Assembly (NCBI GenBank): GCA_900323505.1
Contig: OOIN01000014.1
Coordinates: forward strand, 372,001-436,000
DNA from: Ustilago trichophora
Lineage: Eukaryota; Basidiomycota; Ustilaginomycetes; Ustilaginales; Ustilaginaceae
Direction: 5' to 3'
DNA length: 64,000 nucleotides
Shown: one piece after another, positions 59,280-64,000 of the stretch
Layout: each line of letters starts with the position of its first letter
Position numbering within the stretch: position 1 is the first letter of the stretch
Program-made: the position numbers and the translations under genes
Notes under the pieces: generated by a model
What the model saw: the letters and a program-made list of their open reading frames with translations, nothing else
Told to the model about the DNA's origin: nothing
Databases searched by the model: none

Positions 59280-60083
59280 TCAAAAGCTTTCGAACTTGGC
59301 TTGCAGCGCCTGAGCTCCAGCCAGAAGCTCCTTTAATAGCCTTTCCGCCTGTTCCAACTTGACCTTTTTCTCCCTGTTTTCCTTTGTCACCTCCATCTTG
59401 TCCTGCTGCAGGCGCTGTTTCTCGGCCTCCAATCGTTTTCGCTCCTTCAACTCGAAGCGAAGCCTTGCGAGCATGAGCTTGTGATCATCCTCCAAATCCT
59501 CCTCTTTTGCATCCTCGCCCATCATGCTTTCATTTTCTCCTGTTTGTGCTGATATCGTAGAGGAGGATGACTGCGTGCGCAACTGGTGGAACTCTTGCAA
59601 CGAATGCAGCTGGATGTCCTGATAGATCGATTGGAACTCTTGACACATCTTGACCTCCAACTCGAGCATTGATTCTTCGTACTTTAGATTTTGAAGTGCC
59701 AAGCGAGCGCTGTCGACTTTGGCGCGCTCTTCGGCGACCAGCGTCTTTTGCGATTGGAGATCATTGTATATGCGTCGATTTACTCGTTTGAGGGTCGAAA
59801 AGTGTGGAGTTGATGCTGTGAGCAGTTGCAAAGCTGCAGCGTTGTTTGGCTGAGAGATGTCTTCGGATGCTTCCTTGAGGTCAGAGATATGTGAAAGTGC
59901 TTCAAGGGCTTGCTTGAGCTCCTACGAATGAGACGGCAAGTCGTGCCGGGAGTGATGCGCAGGATACGTGGTGTGACAGATTGGCGAAGAGTCGAAAATT
60001 GAGAACAGACAGATCAGCCTTGCGGTCTACTATCGGTACAAATCAGCATCAGTTTCAAAGCTTACCTCTTCTACCGACGCCAT
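59280..60083 (-). CDS. THO complex subunit 5-like protein (two exons)
   Basis: Exon 1 is 60066-60083 and encodes only MASVEE. Exon 2 is 59280-59921. Joined they give 219 residues without phase change. Exon 2 alone has no ATG near its start, and its frame runs back to the acceptor at 59922-59923, which supports the small first exon. The sequence is nearly all coiled coil and shows the Fmip/THOC5 order: LKRVNRRIYNDLQSQK, LALQNLKYEESMLELEVKMC, EFQSIYQDIQL, LQEFHQL, then DDHKLMLARLRFELKERKRLEAEK. In animals THOC5 is a THO subunit that couples transcription to mRNA export. This protein matches only the N-terminal THOC5 region, so it is a short version. Confidence 0.8.
59922..60065 (-). other. Spliceosomal intron in the THOC5-like gene (144 nt)
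   Basis: On the minus strand the donor is GTAAG, directly after GAAGAG, and the acceptor is CGTAG followed by GAGCTC. It is phase 0 and nearly the same length as the GMC intron. Confidence 0.8.
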
Positions 60084-60447
60084 CTTGCCTTGCTCCTCTG
60101 TTTGCTACAAAAACAACTACAAAAACAAAGGCGCAGTGGTTGTAGAGGTATTGGTGGAGGGCTGAAGATGGGGTTGCTGTGTCATAGAGTGTCCAAGGCC
60201 ACAGCCCTCCGCCGTCGTCCCGAAAGCCGACAAATCGAAAATTGCTCTGCGCGTCACTGAAAATACAACTCCTTTAACAATTTCTGGAGGCAAACATCCT
60301 GTTGTACAGCACACATCTCTAAGAAGCACAAACGACACACAGCCAGAAAGGACAAGGACAGCATCCTTTGTAGGCGGATGAAGGGGGAATATCATACAAA
60401 TACACATTTGAAGGACGGCAAGACCACTTCTCCGCGGCAGTCACATC
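60084..60447. other. Intergenic: THOC5-like promoter and AFI1 3' flank
   Basis: 364 nt. A-rich near 60110-60125, directly upstream of the THOC5-like ATG. Nothing else was seen. Confidence 0.5.
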
Positions 60448-63180
60448 TCAAGCCTCCACCTGATTTGGCGCCGCCGCCGACGCCGCATCAGCCTTCCGAG
60501 CATTCTCCTTTTGAGGACTGAACGATTTGAACGGGTGGCTCATGCCCCTGATGCTAGATAGATACGCAGGCTCGTCCGAAGACGCCTTCGAAGTATCTCC
60601 TACCGACTGCTCTGCTTCGGTGGGAGGCGCCATCGTCGACGAAGAAGACGCTCGGTCAGTGGGCGACCTGACCTCGCCCAAACTGTCCGTGTCGACAGTA
60701 TGGCTTGAGGGGAGCGATGACGATGGTGGAGCGTTCGAAGATGAACGTATGCTGAGCTCTTGCACCTCGTTGGCGCTTTTGGTCATTTCGACTTCGGCTC
60801 GATCTTGCGCCAACCTGGCAAACGCCAGTCGTTGATATGTGTGCATGCTCTGTACGAACTTCCGCCCCACCGGATGCCGGCAGAGCCTGAGGAAAAAGTC
60901 GACTACAGCATCTCTCGCTGCCTGAGAAGGATGGAAGAGTCCCAAGGCCAATGGGAGCAATCCTCCCGTGTGCGGCGATAGCAACGCTAGAACTTCCACA
61001 ATTTGATCATGCGAAACGACGCTCTTGGCGATCGTCTCAAATATCAGATCCGACTCTCCTACGTATAACTTCCTGGCCCTACGCAAGCGACCAATTTGGT
61101 GGGCAAGATCAAAGTTGCGAATCGCGTGCGTATATCCGCCGTACTTTTGAAGCTCTTCCACGAGCAAATTGTACGCAATGGTGGAGCGGAAGCCCTCGAT
61201 GCGCATCTGATTCGATAGGATCTCGCGCATCTCGGAATCACGATCGACGAAGACGGGACCTGAGCCTAGCTGACCATTCAAGAAGGGTTGACAAGTGGGG
61301 AGCAGAGATGTGCGGCCGTAGAAATGCTCTTCATGACGTGCGACGCGCTGAACGAAGAGAAAGACATACTCCTGCACCCGGGAGCGGATGAATCTCTCAC
61401 CATAGTGCGCAGCAATCGCGGTCTGCAGTTCTTCCATGAAGAGGGTGTTGGTGGCATCGGATCGAGTGTCGTATTGTGTAGTGTTGGAGCGGTCGCGCGA
61501 TGCTGCACCGCCCATGCTAGATGACTTGCTCGCCATAGGAACACTGCTCACCGCTCCCAATGTGTTGGTGGGGAGTGCGCCGAATTGCGCAAGCTCGTTT
61601 TCAGGAGTTGGCTTCATCTCGTGGCCAGTCGCAGAGGATACACTGCCGAAAGGGTTGGACGAGGTGACGCCAGCGCCATCACGTGGCATCGTCGCGGCTC
61701 GCATGATTGACTGTGTTGGCACAGTGGCTGGCGGCGTAGCAGCGGCGATGTCCTTGGCAACTTGGATACGGCCGTTTTCGATGTTGAGCAGCAGATCCCA
61801 GGCATGCAGATCCTCGAAACGTGGATTGGTGACGCCAGCAATGTAGCCTGGGACCATCTCAAGGTCGTCTAGATTGAGGAGGTTGGTGTATGGGAAGGCT
61901 CTCGCCGCGAAGCCCTGCAGCACGACACCACACCCTGAGCCGAGTGCACAAGCCGCCAAGACGTAGCCGGCGACCTGGTTGGCTGGCTGACCGTAGCCAA
62001 GGAAGATGACTCGCTTCTGTGTCACGAGCGCATTGAAAAGGACAATGATAGGATGTGTCGATGGCCCATTGGTATGCAAGTGAGGATGTATAGGTCCAGA
62101 TGGAGCGGACTGCGGGCCGGAGAAGGTCTGTATGAGTCGGATGAGCGAATACTCGCCAACCTCTTCCGCGAATGTGGTGAGGGGGACCCGGATGGGTAGC
62201 GGCACAGAGCGATAGGTGAGGACGGTATCGAAGAAGTGGGTATCGCGAGGCCTCGCGGATCCGGGAAGGGGACTGACCGAATGGAGATTCGACCTTCTAT
62301 CTTGAACGCTGGCAACTCCCACAATCGAGTTGGCCGACGATCCTCTGCGTGCACCTAGAGCAGGGCGTAGGGATGCAGCACTGAGCTTCTTTTTGAGCGA
62401 GCGTGTCTCGGATGAGAAAGTGGACGTGCTGTCTGTGCGACGCCGTGTCATTTCGACACCACCGACGCCGACGGGTGAGGAGCGGGCGGTCTCGACCTCT
62501 TCGCTAGGCGTTGCGGATAGGACCCCATTGCCTGCCACTGCAGTTTCAACGTCTGTACGAGCGGGAGCAACGAAGCGTTCTTCGAATAGGTCACGTCGAT
62601 CGGATGCGCGGAGCACGAGCTTCTCAGCTCGACTGAAGGATGGTGCTGCCGAGAGATCCAGGCGGTTGATAGATTCGTACAGACGGGCTAAGCAGTCCGG
62701 ACCTGGCTCTTTGAAGTAGTCGTCCAGAGCGAGAAGCAGGGCAGGCTTGAAGATCTCGATGAAAGGGTATCGTGTGCCAATTGCCATAGCTTTGACCAGG
62801 GCTCCACGACGGACGGTATTATCGTGCTTGGTTCGTACCAGATTGATGACGTAGGTGAGATCATGCGACAGCCATGATGAAGCATTTGCAGAGGAGCCTG
62901 CGTGCGAAGAGCCGGCTTCGTCGGATGTATCTCGGAGGGCTGCGCGCTGTATACCTGGTGGCTTGAGAAAGAAAAAGGTCCAGTCTTCGCTTCTTGCGTG
63001 AACGCCATCTGGAAGCATGAGCTCGGCAAGCATGTGCTCATCATAGCCGGTAGGAGCGGGATACTGATGCGACAAAGTGGATCCACGATCAATGTCGAAC
63101 TCTGCGAGCATGCAGAAGGTGCAGTAGCCATTGCCAGTCTTTGTGGTCGCGGCATCATCGCGAGTGTCAGAGATCGACAT
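60448..63180 (-). CDS. AFI1: Afi1-type DENN/SPA-domain polarity protein
   Basis: 910 residues. The N-terminal block YCTFCMLAEFDIDRGSTLSH (residues 19-38), followed by LAELMLPDGVH and SEDWTFFFL, matches the Arf3-docking region of Afi1. LTYVINLVRTKHDNTVRRGA and FIEIFKPALLLALDDYF continue this DENN-like fold. At about residue 377, HPIIVLFNALVTQKRVIFLGYG and then VAGYVLAACALGSG begin the stabilisation-of-polarity-axis (SPA) part. A Ser/Thr-rich linker lies at about 205-310 and a disordered tail after about 800. In budding yeast Afi1 binds the Arf GTPase Arf3 at the plasma membrane and helps fix the polarity axis; a similar role in hyphal or bud growth here is inferred. Length is very close to yeast Afi1 (893). 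Confidence 0.87.
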   Translation of the reverse strand: MSISDTRDDAATTKTGNGYCTFCMLAEFDIDRGSTLSHQYPAPTGYDEHMLAELMLPDGVHARSEDWTFFFLKPPGIQRAALRDTSDEAGSSHAGSSANASSWLSHDLTYVINLVRTKHDNTVRRGALVKAMAIGTRYPFIEIFKPALLLALDDYFKEPGPDCLARLYESINRLDLSAAPSFSRAEKLVLRASDRRDLFEERFVAPARTDVETAVAGNGVLSATPSEEVETARSSPVGVGGVEMTRRRTDSTSTFSSETRSLKKKLSAASLRPALGARRGSSANSIVGVASVQDRRSNLHSVSPLPGSARPRDTHFFDTVLTYRSVPLPIRVPLTTFAEEVGEYSLIRLIQTFSGPQSAPSGPIHPHLHTNGPSTHPIIVLFNALVTQKRVIFLGYGQPANQVAGYVLAACALGSGCGVVLQGFAARAFPYTNLLNLDDLEMVPGYIAGVTNPRFEDLHAWDLLLNIENGRIQVAKDIAAATPPATVPTQSIMRAATMPRDGAGVTSSNPFGSVSSATGHEMKPTPENELAQFGALPTNTLGAVSSVPMASKSSSMGGAASRDRSNTTQYDTRSDATNTLFMEELQTAIAAHYGERFIRSRVQEYVFLFVQRVARHEEHFYGRTSLLPTCQPFLNGQLGSGPVFVDRDSEMREILSNQMRIEGFRSTIAYNLLVEELQKYGGYTHAIRNFDLAHQIGRLRRARKLYVGESDLIFETIAKSVVSHDQIVEVLALLSPHTGGLLPLALGLFHPSQAARDAVVDFFLRLCRHPVGRKFVQSMHTYQRLAFARLAQDRAEVEMTKSANEVQELSIRSSSNAPPSSSLPSSHTVDTDSLGEVRSPTDRASSSSTMAPPTEAEQSVGDTSKASSDEPAYLSSIRGMSHPFKSFSPQKENARKADAASAAAPNQVEA

Positions 63181-63594
63181 GATCGAGGCCGACGTCCGGT
63201 GACAGACGTTTAGAGTAAAAGAGAGCCGCGGCAGTTGGGATGGACGATTGGATCACCAGCGCGGCTGTGATCAAGTTGGCCGCGGGGTGCCGATGTCGTG
63301 TAGGGAGGAGGAAGAGGACCAAGCGCGCTGGCCTGCCTGTTGGAACGAGACGCCGCCTCTCACCAAGATGGCATTGCAGGTTTGATGGTGGGTTCTTGGA
63401 AAGCCAAAGTCGGGCTGTATTGGTTGTAGGTGCTCTCTTCAATGTTTGTGACGTCGGGTGAAAGTCGACAAGCTGGTGACAGGCTGTATGATGTGTGGAC
63501 ACGAAGCAGTAGAGAACAGCAGTTCCAGCTGGAGCGCTTTCGGCTCTCGGACCTTGAGCAACAAGCGCCGGTTGGCTGCACCCTTAAATCTCGA

Positions 63595-63614
63595 CTCTCT
63601 CTCTCTCTCTCTCT
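63595..63614. repeat. (CT)10 microsatellite
   Basis: Ten uninterrupted CT copies followed by a T-run, about 415 nt upstream of the AFI1 ATG. Confidence 0.9.
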
Positions 63615-63732
63615 TTTTGTGGCTTTGCCCCTTCTCGCTTTGGCTTGTGCATGTCCAATACAGCAGTGCAACTGTCAACCCTTTGTCGAAACAGCGGGGA
63701 TTTCTTCTAAGATAAATGTTAAATTGGACCAA

Positions 63733-63740
63733 GTCACGTG
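63733..63740. promoter_or_regulatory. GTCACGTG E-box (Cbf1-like site)
   Basis: A perfect GTCACGTG, which matches the yeast Cbf1 consensus RTCACRTG. It lies 553 nt upstream of AFI1 and could belong to a gene beyond the window instead. Confidence 0.3.
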
Positions 63741-64000
63741 AGCCAACACGGTCAATCCGCGTAAGCTTGTGGAGAGCCCAAGCCAAATCCAAGGCGGAAT
63801 TGACACTTTGGAGAGAAGCCAAGTCGTGTTCATTGTGGACTGCGACTTGGCTTGCTTCCTCTCACATCTTCATACCTTTTCTCTTCGCCTCTCTTCACCT
63901 CAATCAGCATCGACACTCTCCTCAAATACGCCTTGAGCTTGATCTGATGCTTGACTGCTGCTTAATCTAATCACAGGAAGCGGTCCGGCCAATTGAGCCA

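Larger units (their letters stand above)
63181..64000. promoter_or_regulatory. AFI1 upstream region to the window edge
   Basis: 820 nt with no credible gene. Contains a CT microsatellite and a GTCACGTG site. Confidence 0.5.

Overview
The window reads as nuclear DNA of a basidiomycete fungus, most likely a smut-type member of Ustilaginomycotina. Three things suggest this. All recognisable proteins are eukaryotic and fungal (cohesin SMC1, ING/PHD protein, Tps2, COG5, Rpn3, Afi1, THOC5-like, TFIIIC subunit). Very long uninterrupted reading frames dominate: only 2 of 18 complete genes show a clear intron, both about 145 nt. Many proteins carry long Ser/Ala/Thr/Gln-rich disordered tails. The genus is inference; no species-specific marker was recognised. 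Layout, left to right: the 3' end of an unrecognised coiled-coil gene (+) converges on SMC1 (-). SMC1 shares a divergent promoter, with two ACGCGT boxes, with an ING-family PHD gene (+). The ING gene converges on a long TPS2-type trehalose-6-phosphate phosphatase (-). A 5.1 kb stretch with no supported gene follows (11700-16832). Next come a secreted GMC oxidoreductase with one intron (+), COG5 (+), dCMP deaminase (-), a 1507-residue protein with a C-terminal alpha/beta-hydrolase-like domain (-), a TFIIIC triple-barrel subunit (+), RPN3 (-), an NT-C2 protein with a 21-histidine run (-), and a 2127-residue PH-domain protein (-). The right part holds a bestrophin-like channel (+), an MTH1-like Nudix hydrolase (-), an insulinase-type M16 protease with a mitochondrial-looking N-terminus (-), an AAAP amino-acid transporter (-), mitochondrial tryptophanyl-tRNA synthetase (+), a THOC5-like gene with an 18-nt first exon (-), and an AFI1-type DENN/SPA polarity protein (-). 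The genes are mostly housekeeping genes of separate pathways (chromosome cohesion, chromatin, trehalose, Golgi trafficking, nucleotide metabolism, Pol III transcription, proteasome, mRNA export, mitochondrial translation). They do not form an operon-like or biosynthetic cluster. No tRNA, rRNA, CRISPR array, transposon or virus-derived gene was recognised. I found no convincing previously undescribed multi-gene system. The least explained parts are the two giant scaffold-like proteins (23785-28308 and 38374-44757), the polyhistidine C2 protein, and the gene-poor 11.7-16.8 kb gap.
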